Source: Usnea hakonensis (lineage: Eukaryota; Ascomycota; Lecanoromycetes; Lecanorales; Parmeliaceae). From it: a DNA stretch of 64,000 bases. Numbering within the stretch: the stretch's first letter is position 1; the number at the start of each line of letters is the position of its first letter. This document shows positions 35,324 to 47,251 of this stretch, one piece after another. The stretch lies in the NCBI GenBank assembly GCA_013423325.1, contig BLJB01000054.1:1-64000 (forward strand), written 5' to 3'. The position numbers were made by a program, and so were the translations under genes. The notes beneath the pieces are model-generated. The model did not search any database. It was not told the origin of the DNA and was given only the letters and a program-made list of their open reading frames with translations.

Positions 35324-35714
35324 GACAGATCCCCCAGCTAATTAGCCAGGTAGTGTAGCGAAGAACTTATCTATCGATCCTGATATTAGGAGTTGAATTC
35401 GCATCAGATGTATCTATTCATGATCTAGAAAACTTGGACATCTCAATGTTTCGCTTCGAAGAATGAGCGCAAGAGCGGATCAGTCCTCTATGCGACCTTG
35501 AACCTCGGAAGATGTAGCCAAGGATCAATCTTGATAAGAAACATCGAGTACCGCTAGTACTCGTACTCTCGATTCTGAACCGACACTTCACTGTGTGTAG
35601 CGCACTTCGGAAACACCGGCACGGATCCTGCCAAATGATCTGTCAGTGTTTTTAGAGCTTCAAAGGAATGCCCTCTGGCTCATGGCTTCGTACAATTACA
35701 CACCGATCAAGACA
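35324..35714. promoter_or_regulatory. divergent promoter region of two secreted-protein genes
   Basis: About 390 bp separate the start codons of two oppositely transcribed secreted-protein genes. Shared regulation is plausible but not shown by any motif I can name. Confidence 0.55.
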
Positions 35715-36745
35715 ATGCACTTCTTGGTTTTCTTTATCTTTGCGAAAGTCGTATTGAGCAGCGGCTCCGCCCTGCTTGCGTTCAATGACTCCATTCTAGT
35801 CCTACCTGATGGGTAAGCAACCTCGATCTTGGATTGCTCGCACCAGAGATTACTGTTCTATCTGACGGCCGAAGTACAACTAATGGAAGCGCATTGGGTG
35901 CTCCCAGCGATTTTGACATCGAGTATAGCATGACGCGTGATTACGGTCCTCCGATGGACGAGATCGCAGTATACGTGATCGTCGTTACCGCATTAGAAGA
36001 CCTTTGCTTCAGAGACCAAAGCGCGACGATTCCCGGATATCCGCAAGATCCTTTCCGAACTTCTGCAACTTGGTCGCTCCCACAGTATGGTGTGGTTCTC
36101 GAGATTTCGTCTCAGCAAGTGCGCTATGCTCTATGGGGATTGCAGCTTGCTGCAGGTAGTCTTCGCAAAGCAGGCTTGTGGCCCGTCATTGCGCGATACT
36201 TTTGGCGGGGACATTTTGCTGGTCGCCTAGACTTTGCTAATAAGGATGATCCATTACCCCCAATGGGTGAGAGCAGTCCTGTTGGTGGAAACTGGAGCAA
36301 CTCAAGTGATGAAGCGGGAAGAAACTCAACAGCATTAGCAGAACCGACTGATGGATTCATCAATACCACCACGGCCATCAACAACGTCGACGGAGCTAGG
36401 CTAACAATAAACCCCGTATTTAGAGGTGTAACACTCAGCTCGAGAACCGTATTTGGTGCGGCTATTGATGTCATGGTGATCGGCGCCGAATACGGCCCAA
36501 ACACCTATTGTCTGATGTTACAGCGAGCGGGAGTCCAGATTACTGGATTGAAGGATGCAGACGGAGAACCGCTGTTGAAGTATAAGAGTTTGATTAGAGC
36601 CATGAGTATCTTGACGACATGGATGGTAGCCATGAATAGGTTTGGTGAAGTTGACGTGGATATTCTGAGAGATACGACTTTGATTGGAAGGGTCAGGATC
36701 CAGGAACGGAGGAGTACAACTGCCACTTCGTTAGACCGGGACTAG
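35715..36745 (+). CDS. secreted protein of unknown function
   Basis: Exons are 35715-35812 and 35875-36745 with a 62-nt intron whose branch site is TCTGAC; 322 aa. An in-frame ATG at 35682 would add 11 residues. MHFLVFFIFAKVVLSSGSA is a signal peptide. The mature protein has FDIEYSMTRDYGPPMDEIAVYV near its start, a region EISSQQVRYALWGLQLAA, several N-glycosylation sequons (NWSNSS, NST, NTT) in a Ser/Asn-rich linker, and a C-terminal strand-rich part (NPVFRGVTLSSRTVFGAAID, FGEVDVDILRDT). No enzyme motif is visible. The ORF in the intron-retained reading has no good start, supporting the splice. It probably accompanies the divergent Cys-containing secreted protein. Confidence 0.75.
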
Positions 36746-36779
36746 TATGAGATTAAATATCCCCCGAACCTAATCACAT

Positions 36780-39700
36780 CTATTTGTCTTCAAGATCTAT
36801 TACCTCGACCCTTTTCGCTCGTTTCGTAGAAGATTCGTCGCCGTCGAGATCGTCGTGAGCGCGCTTCTTGTTCATACGAGTCTCCGTCAGCGGAGCTAAA
36901 GGTTGTCGCTCGGTATAGGTGTAAGGTCTTCCAGCAATCGTAGCTGAAACTGCTTCCATAGTCTCGCCGTATCGTTCAGCCAACATAGCTTTAAGCTTTT
37001 CGTGCCCTAAAGAGTCGAATGATGACTGTGCTAAAGAACACCTCTGTTGCCAATCTCGGAGTTCTTTCTCGTATGACTTGTTAGTTTTGGTCACAACGAG
37101 CGTGAACGGTGTGCCTTTGCTCTTATCTACGGATGTACTGCAATCAATGCTGTAGAGTTGTCTGTCGATATGTTTGCGCTGGTGCTCAGCGGCTTTGTAT
37201 CGCCACTCAGACTTCACCGGGGAGGCAAGGAAGTCGTCGAACTCAGAGCAAGTTGAGCACGAGCAGTTTTCGTAGCTTGTATAAGCATTTCTGCTTTTAC
37301 GCTTCTCCCTGGTCCAATTGTCGGGTTTGGATGGCATTACTTTGATGTAATCTCTCATGTACGATAGGAGAACAACCTGGAACAATCGCTGATAGTGGTG
37401 CAGATTTGTTGGATCCTCAACAACTTCAGATGGGAGCGATTGAAGCACAGGTAATAGTAAGTTTGTATGATCGATCATACCTGGTCGGGCTGCAATGTGT
37501 TCTAATGGCAGTAATAGCTGTGCCGCAGAATCAAACAACTCGAGCTTTTTGCAAAGCCGAAGTAAGGTTGTCAATGCCTGAGGAGACATTGGCTTCTTAT
37601 ATTCCGTCTGGTAGATTGCGGGATATGACAATTTCTCCGGTGGTTGAAAGTCACTGCATTTCGGTTTCTTGTTTCCTCGAGACGCGCAGTGGTTGCACAT
37701 TTTTTGACCTAGTAGCTCAATGACCTCGGCGGCAAAGCGTTGAACGGTGGAAAGTGACAGCCGATTTTTGTCTGTTTCGATGCAAAGACCCGATATTATG
37801 CCGGCGAGAAAGTCCATGTTACCAATGACCATTTTGCATATCGGGACCATGACATCGAGGACAAAAGACTCCCCGTGGGACCGAGCTCTCAGGACGAAAG
37901 CATCAGCGTCTCTTTCTCTGACAACTAGCAAGCCATCCTTTGGACTTTGAGTGAGGGACTGCGCTAAGCACCGCCCAACCATCATCGCTTCTTCTTCTCT
38001 AACACTCTGAGATTTCTCACGGTTTTTATTTAGATGAGCTGCTGTGTGGTACGCTGTTTCGAAGACCCTGACTGCTCCGAGTCGAGAAGCTAGAAAGGGT
38101 ATGCGTGAGATACCAATAGACAGACTGTAAACATGTCAATAGATGTATTTCGGAGCCCATCATCAGATCACATACGCCGGCAGCCATGCAGCTATCCTGT
38201 TGGATGGTAATGCGCGGGCTATTCTTTGCAATGCGTCTGTGTCAAGGCCTGTCTTAGATCCCTCCATAGCTTGTTGAACTAGTGAAGGCATTTCAAGCTG
38301 GACAGCGACATTGACAAGACTGCTCAAATTAGTTGCCAACGTTGTTGGTCTGCCTTTGGCGGATGTTAGGCACGAAATTCAATCGAGAAGCATTACCGAC
38401 TCACCACCCGCAGCGGAGCATATTTTGAGAAGCTCTTCTTTCGCACCCAATACATCCTCATCGTTCCCAATCTTCTCTAGCAATGATTGAGCCCATCCAT
38501 GCATCTTGATGCTCACAGCCCTACTTAGAAAGCCGTCCAAACGAGCGCGAGGTACAACGACCAAACAAATACGCCGTTCAATACCAGCGTCTTCAAGCCA
38601 AGGTTCGTAATCTTCATCATCAGAAAGCTCACCCTCAAATATGTCACTTTCAATCACATCATGCTTGCTGATTTCCACCTTCTCTGCGACAAGAACTCCT
38701 TCCATAGTGAAGAGTCCCTCGAGCATCCAGTCTGGTCGATTGTCTTCCACACCTCGGTTTCCATTATCATAAAAGTAGTCGTCGTCGTCGTCGTCGTCGT
38801 CATCATCGTCATCATCGCCATCCTGAGGGTTACGACTCTGGCTTGTGGAGTGCTCAAAACGCGCCAGAAACACACAAAAGCCATGTTCCTTAGAAATTTC
38901 ATAGAGATGATGGCAACAAGCCTGGTCTGCGCCTTTCAACGACTCCAGAGCAACATCGCCTTTCGTATAGTCGTGGATAAGCATGTACACGGGCGAGAAA
39001 TTCGGACAGTCAGCAACGTTCGCCCGCCAATCCTCGAAGATGCTGTTAATGGCCGCTTTATGATCGGTAGGAATCGATGACGGTCTACTTTCCTCGATCC
39101 CTTCGCTCCGATGGATGAGATTGTACGTTAGGGCAAGACGATACCCTGAGGTCACGGGCTCGACGGAGCATTGTGCATCCGCGTAGTAGGCGAGATAAGA
39201 GTAATTAAACTCTTTTGATGATGAAGCTGAGAGTGTCTGCCTTTGACCTCCAAATTGTACGACGGTGTCGCCACCTTCATAAGCGGACGGCAGCACGATG
39301 ATCAACTTCGCAGCTAGGCCTTTCTCATCCATCCTATCCTGACAGAATTTCTCGATACTACCACTTTCACAGAGGACCAAATTATGCAGATCAGCTCGGA
39401 TACTTGGCTGGCCACCAACGATACCTAACTGCACGGCGGCCTTTCCCACGGCATGCTGGACAGTCTTTGCCCAGTTTGGATTTTGAAGTTCGATATGCTC
39501 TGCCACGACCTTGTACGCTTTGTGATGGTCTTGAGCATTGTCCTGGGTTTCCGGGCCACTCGACCTTTCGCGGCAAATCCTAGTAATATCCCTTCCGTCG
39601 CGCTCAGACAACGGAAGGCCCACTGTCCCAAGATCTCTCAAGTACAGACCGGGATTGACAGCATTAGGCAGATTGCCTGAGGTCGCGAAAGTCCCTTGGC

Positions 39701-39857
39701 CGACTGTATCCAGAAAATCACGAAGTCTCTGTTTGATGTCTTGTACCTCTTCGCAGTAGCCTACACATGAACCATTCTCTTGCTCCGATTTCTGGGATGA
39801 TGGAAACCAAGATGGCGGCGGCCAACGCGACTCGCGGTCTATTTTGGTACGAGCCAT
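36780..39857 (-). CDS. 2OG-Fe(II) oxygenase-like fungal protein with atypical metal site
   Basis: This is a large protein of the fungal 2-oxoglutarate/Fe(II) oxygenase-like group. Exons (minus strand) are 39857-38405, 38353-38176 and 38124-36780; two 51-nt introns; 991 aa. The oxygenase-like region is about residues 135-275: LVLCESGSIEKFCQDRMDEKG, LIIVLPSAYEGGDTVVQFGG, SYLAYYADAQCSVEPVTSGY and RLALTYNLIH. Both positions where I expect iron-binding His (HxD and the H of the EH/CEHEV motif) are Cys here (CQD and QCSV), so catalysis is doubtful. A run of about 13 Asp follows (38776-38820, mostly GAC/GAT). The C-terminal half is helical with a Cys-rich patch (CNHCASRGNKKPKC, CSCSTC) and ends in a basic nuclear-type signal (NKKRAHDD, TKRAKRVEV). 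Substrate unknown. Confidence 0.78.
38776..38820. repeat. (GAC/GAT)n trinucleotide repeat coding poly-Asp
   Basis: On the minus strand this encodes an uninterrupted poly-aspartate stretch inside the oxygenase-like protein. The CGT/CAT mix on the plus strand shows partial codon interruption. Confidence 0.9.
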
Positions 39858-40496
39858 AGCTGAAGAAAATACGATATCGAGCGTCGGGAAGAAGACGAGT
39901 AAATGCTTGTGGATTGTTTCGGCGCGTTGCTGAACACGTGATTAAGTAGGCTTGTGCAAGAAGCGCGTGAAAGCTTGGCAAATCAGATTTGCCACGCCAC
40001 CAACGCTATCCACCTAATTCGCATGATGACTCTGGATAAAATCATAGAAACATGTTATTACGTATGGATTCTCCGTGTGTGCATACTTGGGGACGCAGGC
40101 GGATATGATGATGTGGCGTGGAGTCAGGTATGCACTAGGACTGGAAAGCATTATTATTAAATTGTAGCATACTGAATTTGGCAATTTGGGTAAAACCATC
40201 GGAGATAATTATACCGATGCTAGTGTAGTTGGTACCTTACCTACCTTAGGTAGCCGGGTAAAGCTAGGCAGAAACGCGCAATATTAGCCTCGCGGACCGT
40301 GAGATTTCTATAAGGCTATCTTTACGATAGTAACATAAACTCTTCTCTATCATTCGATTGACGGCGTCGAGGCTCTACGAGAGTAAAGTCCTAGAAAACT
40401 TTCTAGATTTATCACCAGCTACCCCAAGTAACTGCCTCAGAAATTGATTGAGTAGCGAACCGGTCCCACGCGCTCATATAATACGCCGTAAAAGAG
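39858..40496. other. intergenic 0.6 kb, divergent promoter
   Basis: Upstream of both the oxygenase-like gene (minus) and the NLR gene (plus). It contains a dense TACCTTACCTACCTTAGGTA block at 40233-40252. No ORF of interest. Confidence 0.6.
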
Positions 40497-43400
40497 ATGA
40501 AGCATGAAGATTTCACCGTGGGATGGATCTGCGCCTTATCCTTAGAGCTAGCTGCTGCCGTTGCAATCCTAGACGAAGTATACAGTCCTCTCCTACAATG
40601 TTCCCAGGACCACAATAACTACACGTTAGGGCGGATTAGGGGCCACAATGTGGCCATTGCGTGTTTGTCGTCTGGGGTGACGGGTACTACTTCGGCAGCG
40701 GTCGCGGCGAGTTACTTGCTCGTTACTTTTCCCTCGATCAGATTTGGTCTGATGGTCGGTATCGGCGGTGGAGCTCCGAGCTTGGACTACGATATTCGAC
40801 TTGGTGATGTGGTGGTCAGTAGACCGACGGCGACATTTGGTGGGGTGATCCAGTACGACTTCGGGAAGACTGTTCAAGAAGGTCGATTCATACAGACAGG
40901 GTCGCTGAACAAACCGCCTGATATGCTGCTCAAGGCGGTAAGCAGTCTGGAGGCCAGACATGACCTGGGGAAGGCTGAGCTTCCAGAGCATCTGTCACAG
41001 GGGCTGTCGAAACATCCAAAGCTGCAAAAGATTAGTAAATATCCGGGCGCGCAGGAAGATCGCTTGTTTGAGGCCGACTATAATCATCCAACGGGCAATA
41101 CTACATGCGCTAATTGTGAACCTAACCGGTTAGTTACTCGAGTTGACCGTGAAGACGAAATTCCCTCAGTCCACTATGGGTTAATTGCATCAGCGAATCA
41201 AGTGATGAGGGATGGAGTAACACGAGAAAAGCTACGCAAGAAGCTCAACGTGCTGTGCTTTGAGATGGAAGCGGCCGGTCTCATGGATCATTTTCCCTGT
41301 CTGGTAGTTAGGGGGATATGCGATTATGCCGATACACATAAAAACAAGCGCTGGCAGCGTTATGCGGCTGCGGTCGCAGCTGCGTATGCTAAGGAACTTC
41401 TTGGTATTATCCCAGAACATCATATCGCCCGCACACAGACGGCGACTGCGGAAATGGGTGAGTAAACTATATGAATATCTGCTACGTTGGCCCTTCGAAG
41501 GAGCCTTCTATTAGTGAATCGAACCCCACAAATGTCTCGTGAGAAGACTGATATCTAAGTATGCAGTACCTAGAAGCACCACGATGTCTCAATCCACCAT
41601 TGTTGCCTCGATTCCCCCAAGCGACATCTTCAATGTTCCGTTTCACAAGAACAGATTCTTCCGTGGTAGAAGCGACTTTCTAGAGGACCTCGCTAGATAT
41701 CTCTTACCATCGCGAAAGCGACAGACCCTCGCCTCATGTCTTGTTCACGGAATTCCAGGCATGGGTAAATCGCAACTTGCTCTTGAGTACGCTTATCAAA
41801 ATCGAAAATCGTATCGATGCGTATTTTGGATAGGCTCAGAGACATTGCCCGGATTGGGCCTCAATTTCGCATCCATTGCCGATTTGTTAGGCGTATCAGA
41901 CCAATCGATGGGTCCAGAACGTAAAATTGAGATTGCTAAGGAGTGGCTAGAGAATACAGGTAAGGATGGCTCCATCCTGAGTCAATCCTGTGTCATTAAG
42001 CTAAGGGAAAACGTCTCTAGATAAGCCTTGGCTTATCATTTTTGACAATGTCAATGATTGGAATGATATTAAGACATACCTCCCAAATAAACCTGAGGGC
42101 GCTGTCCTTATCACCACTCAAATTGCCGCCACAGCGCAGCTTACTCAATCAGGAGTGTGCCTCTCACCTCTCGACCGAAAAGATGGATCCAACCTGTTAT
42201 TAGACCATGTCCAAAAGCAATGTCCTTCAGAGAGTGACGTTGCGGAGTCGGAGTCGCTGTCTGAGATCTTGGGTGGCCTGCCCATTGCCATTGCACACGT
42301 GGCCGGTCGAATCCTCAGCTCGCAAATGACTCTTGGAGAAGCTCGAGACTTATTTAAAAACCAGCAGAGCGAATACATGTGGTCTGGAGAGCAAACATCA
42401 TCCACCCACATGTACAGTTTGCAATTAAGTAAGGTGTGGGAATTTTCCCTTCATGAGCTTCAGCCCGACGTTTTGGAGCTCCTGTATGTTCTCGCAATGC
42501 TAGACCCAGACTCAATACCGGAACGAATGATTGTTGAAGATGCTGTCTCCGACTCACTAACAGAAAGACCAGAGGTCATGGCTCGGTCAGTACATTACCC
42601 TCTTCCTCTATGCTCTTCTATGCTGATGGTCTCATGCGCAGCTTCCTTGAAATACGAGAAAGTCTCACAAAGCGTCAGTTGATCCAACGGGATACCCTGG
42701 GTACGGAACCGTGCTTGTCGATCCATAGATCTCTTCAGCTCGATCTACTCTTTCGTCTCCAAAAGGAACCGAAGAAAAAGCAAGTCGCATTTGAGAAAGC
42801 AGTTGCTCTAGTTCGTAGGGCCATTCCCCGGCAGCATGAAACACAGACATCTGTATATCAGCACTGGGCAAATTATGAAAGACACCAGCCGCACATCCTC
42901 AGCTTGCGCGAAATCTGGCCACACAATGCTTCAACTCTCTATCCTCTTGAAGATTTTGCCAGCCTCTTGTCTGATGCTGCAAATTATATGTGGGAGCGGG
43001 GTTTTGCCAATGATGGGATCCAGTGTGCACAAGTGGCCATCAAAATATATGAAAAGCTATCACAGCCGAACCGGTTAGAGCTAGCACAGGCATACACTTT
43101 ATTAGGTGTAGTGACCCTTGAGGAAGGCATCAGCGGAAGAACAGACGGGCTTGCTTCTGTCATAAAGGCCTTGGAACTAAGGAAAGAACATATAGAGTCT
43201 CCACCACCTGGTGGCTCTTCTCATGAGCAGCTCCTTTATGCAAACGCTTGGAACGACTTCGGATGCGCGTTGCTAGAATTTTCAAACTACGATGAGGCGG
43301 AGAAATACATTAGGCATGCCTTGGCCATCAAGGAGCGGAACTCTACAAAAGAAAAAGAGCCCATGGAATTTGGAGAAACGTACATGAACCTAGCTCTTAT

Positions 43401-44142
43401 TCGAGCTTCACAGAGACGGTTCAAAGATGCAAGCGATTTAATCTCCCAAGCTGTAGATCTTGCAACGAAGGCACACGGCTTCCAAAGTGCATCCACACAG
43501 AGCTGGTGTTTTTATTGGGCAATGATTTTGTTTGACTCTGGTGATAAAAAGGGAGCACTGGAAAAACACTTGGCTGTACTCAACGAACGCATAAACGATT
43601 TTGGGGATAGCGGAACGCGCACCCGTGAAAGCTACTATGCTTTAGGGGCTGTGCATCACGCAAATGGTGATCTTAAAGAAGCCGAGTAAGTGAGGCGAGA
43701 TCTTCGATACCTGCATGAAGCTGACGCATGCCAACGTGGCTGCAGGCGAATGGTCAGAAAATCTTTGACGTCCGGCGCAGCGCCCGAACGATCTCAGTGG
43801 TCAAAGGAGTGCATTGCAAGGGCTCAATACAGACTATCGCTGATCCTTCGCGATCAGCGGAGACCTAAAGACGCTGACGAACTCGAAGGTAAAGCCCATG
43901 AGACACGTAATGCGCTCTTTCAAGACCACTCGACTGCTTTCAAAAGTAAGATCGACGACGAGATGCTGATCTACGATCACATGGCATCTTATATAGTAGG
44001 AAGGAATTCGCCTTGGAAGGCGCAAATCAAGCCGCTCGAGCTTGCTGCCGACACTGGCATTGATTCTAGCATAGCTGGTTGGGAGATGCTGACACGACAG
44101 GCTGCGGACGCTACAAAGGAAGGAGATCTAAGGCAAAGTTGA
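40497..44142 (+). CDS. NOD-like receptor: PNP_UDP - NB-ARC - TPR
   Basis: Fungal STAND/NLR protein of the type linked to non-self recognition and programmed cell death. Exons are 40497-41457, 41567-41959, 42021-42585, 42642-43685 and 43746-44142; introns of 109, 61, 56 and 60 nt; 1119 aa, no frame break. N-terminal purine nucleoside phosphorylase-like domain (about 5-310): FTVGWICALSLELAAAVAIL, FGLMVGIGGGAPS, VLCFEMEAAGLMDHFPCLVV and RGICDYADTHKNKRWQRYAA. NB-ARC: RFFRGRSDFLEDLARYLL, P-loop GIPGMGKSQLALEYA near residue 382, Walker B PWLIIFDNVND, and GGLPIAIAHVAGRIL as the GLPL motif. C-terminal TPRs from about 700, including AYTLLGVVTLEEG, AWNDFGCALLEFSNYDEAEK, TYMNLALIRASQRRFKDASD and YALGAVHHANGDLKEAE. 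No sign of decay; ligand and partners unknown. Confidence 0.94.
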
Positions 44143-44523
44143 TGTTCCGCATCATCATCCGCTCAGCGATTGGATGGCGTGCTATAGCCCCGCCATCCGC
44201 TTTTGGCAAATAATGCATGCTGTTGCAGGGAGCCAGCAAGATTGAGGCTTGCGCTGCAACTGGTCACTTGACATATCTTCGACGAGAGCCTTGCTATCTA
44301 AGCTAGCATTACTCTTTATGGCAGAGATCAGCCACCTTCAGTATTCAGAACTTTGGATCGACATTCTGCTGATAAGGTCACCCTCAGCGCTTTCCAAGCC
44401 CTCTGAGGATGTAACCTTCGTTCTTCACCTTTTTCTCTATCAACAAAACGTGAGTCCATGACAGTCATCAGATCACCGATATTACCATTAACAAATTCTA
44501 GAAAAATTCCATCCAAAGACGTC
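44143..44523. other. intergenic 0.4 kb
   Basis: 3' flank of the NLR gene. No supported feature. Confidence 0.5.
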
Positions 44524-44772
44524 ATGGATCCTGCGCAGGGAGCGAACTGTCAGCAAGACTCTGCAGGACCTAAATCCGTACCTCAGACCCGGAAACCGTG
44601 GGCTGAGTCTCTCGCGGAGGAGGCTAGGAGAGATGAACGCAGACGACCATGGAAGCATCTATACCGTACACCTTCTTCAGGGTCAGACGCAAGCAGCCAT
44701 GCGACTACAGAGTCACAGGAAGACATGTGGAAAATGGACATGGAGGCTTTTGATGGTGCGAAAACCAATTAG
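44524..44772 (+). CDS. small hypothetical ORF
   Basis: 82-codon ORF starting MDPAQGANCQQD and rich in Arg/Glu/Ser, with no signal peptide or domain. It ends 62 bp before the 3' end of the convergent AsaB-type gene. It may be a real small gene, a UTR of a neighbour or chance; I list it only because composition is protein-like (RKPWAESLAEEARRDERRR). Confidence 0.25.
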   Translation: MDPAQGANCQQDSAGPKSVPQTRKPWAESLAEEARRDERRRPWKHLYRTPSSGSDASSHATTESQEDMWKMDMEAFDGAKTN

Positions 44773-44833
44773 AAGGTCTGTTCCTGTTCCTTACAAAAAT
44801 GTGATTCTGGATCTGATTGTCTCAAGCTCAGCA

Positions 44834-45895
44834 TTAAGCTATGTCGCTAAAGATGAATGCTCGGACCTCAATGCTCTGGCGCGGTGGGGCTGAGTCTAGG
44901 ACAAATTTATGTTGAAATGATGTGTGTGGGCAGACTTGTTGTGTTAGTGAATAAAAATGTAAGGGTTGAACTAGGATGTAATTACATCTGGCTTTTACGT
45001 CCGTATCTGAATCGAATATCTTGAATAATACAACGTCGTCAACGTCTTGATGGGATTTGTAATACCATCTCTGGGTCTCGTTGTAGATAACGTAGGCCGT
45101 CTCTCGAACAAAATCGCGTCTGACAATATCTGCCATTACAATATCAGACTCGTCGACAGTACTACCGTCGCAGACTGTAAGAGGCCTGTCTTTGATAATG
45201 CTGTGAATGGGCCGCCACGCACTTCTCACATTGTCAGAACTGTAGCAACAAGTTTGAGAGCGACGACATACTTGACAATACGAACGCGGCCACCCAATAA
45301 AGTTGCAGCCTCGTCTTTCAAAAAAAGCTTGATCCGTCGTACTGCCTCCAACGGACTCTGATCTGAAACATGTAAACCATGTTGATACTCACAGGGTTCA
45401 AGTGCGCTCACCGATATGAACAGTTGTGGAGGGCGGCAACACCGCACTCTTGTCATTCAGGTCAACGGTCCTCGTTCTAAAGTCTGCGCATCGGATCTAA
45501 ATCACGGTCAATTATTGCCCAGAGCACCAGCCGGCTTGGGCATATCTCACTCTCCAGTCGAAAATAAACACGCGGTCTGCCTTATCGACTTCTTTTTGGA
45601 TGAGCTGCTCGATGGCCGGAAGATACTCGTTTTCAATGGCCTCGCGATCGTCAAATGCATTAAACTGTGTTTTATCTTTCACGTACACAAATGCGTTGCC
45701 GTCCAACGTATGCTGGTATTCGATACCCCGAACGTCAATAATCTTCTGCTCTCTTCCCTCGAAAACCATATTGGTCTGCCGTTGGTCAGGGTTATCCTTG
45801 GGCACTTGAACAATCAACTCAAATGGCTTCTCGGTCTTATAGAGCATCTGCATCTGCAAGAAATTAAGAGTCGTCAATTCGTGGGCTTGGGACAT
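44834..45895 (-). CDS. AsaB/CmcJ-type oxygenase (hydroxylase/desaturase family)
   Basis: Member of the fungal family that includes the aspergillic-acid cluster hydroxylase/desaturase AsaB and CmcJ/GA4-desaturase-like proteins, usually found in secondary metabolism clusters. Five exons (minus strand): 45895-45551, 45496-45412, 45362-45272, 45221-44986 and 44934-44834; introns of 54, 49, 50 and 51 nt; 285 aa. Readable motifs: TTLNFLQMQMLYKTEKPF, DVRGIEYQHTLD, VFIFDWRIRCADFRTRTVDL, the VHIDQSP motif (H-x-D, probable iron ligands, assembled across intron 2), RIVNAWRPIHSIIKDRPL across intron 3, WYYKSHQDVDDVVLFKIFDS, and PPRQSIEVRAFIF at the end. The start is the ATG at 45895 (MSQAHELTTLNFL); an ATG at 45934 is possible. 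The substrate cannot be told from sequence. Confidence 0.88.
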
Positions 45896-46189
45896 ATTCG
45901 CGTTAGAACACCCTATCACATTTGCCTCTTCCACGTAGCTGAGCTCCTAGTCATGAAAGACGGTAGAGGGGACCTCCTCAAAACTTCACGAACGATAGCA
46001 ACCATAGCAGTCTAGTGATTGGCTGAAGCTACAGCGCTTCTATGCACGCCACATCTTCACGGGATCCAATCAATAATCACAGACAATATGCAGCAGTATG
46101 GATTAAGTGCGGGGTTACTTCTTCCTATCTTCCACGTAAGCCAACTTATTGTACGTGTTGAAGCGTTTCTTTCGTCGGTAAATAGGATT

Positions 46190-47154
46190 ATGGCAGCAAA
46201 CGAGAGCCTGGCTCCAAAGATACCGGCGTTCCTCTATGGAACCGCATGGAAGAAAGAGGAGACTACCCAATTGGTTTATGAGGCTCTGAACTCGGGCTTT
46301 GTAGGCATCGATACCGCAGCTCAACCGAAGAACTACCGTGAGGATCTCTGTGGCGAGGCGTTGCGTACATTCCAACATTCGTGTAAAGTCGAAAGAGAAA
46401 ACGTGTTCGTTAGTAGAAATTTCTTATGCTCGGTTGGGCCAGCTTCATAGATTGTGTAACGTGTGAATAGGTTCAGACGAAATTTACGCCTGTCGACGGC
46501 CATAACTCTGATGACATACCATACAATATTACGGACTCTCTCTCCGACCAAATTCATACTTCGATAGCATCCTCTCTGGAGCATTTATGTCCGAGGAATT
46601 TGAGTGGAGAAATACAACCAAAGTACATCGATTGTGTGGTCCTCCACTCTCCCCTACCGACATTTAGGGCTACGCTTGAGGCATGGCACATACTGCAAGG
46701 GTACGTGCCGGACACTATTCGGTCTCTGGGAATTTCAAATATCAACCTGCGAATGTTCCAGATGCTCTACGAGTCCGTCAGCATCAAGCCAGCAATCGTC
46801 CAGAATCAATTCCAACCTGCAAGAAATTTTGACACCCAATTGCGTAAATTTTGTGCGGAAAAAGGAGTTTCATATCAAGCATTTGGGACTCTGACAGCAA
46901 ATCCTGACTTATTGACATCCTTGCCGGTCAGAAGGCTTGCTGCGGAGTTGTTGGTAGATGTGGAGGTATCATTGTATTGTCTCATACACTCTCTCGGTAA
47001 TGTCACAATACTTAATGGTACCTCTAGTAAAAGAAGGATGGCTAGTGATCTCCATGGCCTCACCAAACATGGATTGTGGGTCACCAATGCTGCTAACCGA
47101 AGTCTTTGGGATGAGCTATTGTCGCAATTTAAGCACTTAATAGAAGATGACTGA
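46190..47154 (+). CDS. aldo-keto reductase
   Basis: NAD(P)H-dependent oxidoreductase with an AKR (TIM-barrel) fold. Exons are 46190-46408 and 46471-47154; 62-nt intron with a GTGTAAC branch-like site; 300 aa. Motifs include PAFLYGTAWKKEET, GIDTAAQPKNYREDL (Asp and Tyr of the active site), VQTKFTPVDG (Lys, directly after the splice), YIDCVVLHSPL (His), RSLGISNINLRMFQMLY and KPAIVQNQFQP. The C-terminal cofactor-binding part is shorter and less clear than usual (NVTILNGTSSKRRMASDL). It is divergent from the AsaB-type gene, about 294 bp between starts, and convergent with the beta-lactamase-like gene. Confidence 0.88.
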
Positions 47155-47251
47155 GCGTTAGACCTTTCTTAACAAAGACCGTTGCTACGGTACTATTGGA
47201 CCATTCGACGCGCGTAAGGATAAAACATCTAATGGCTTATATCTGCTGCCT

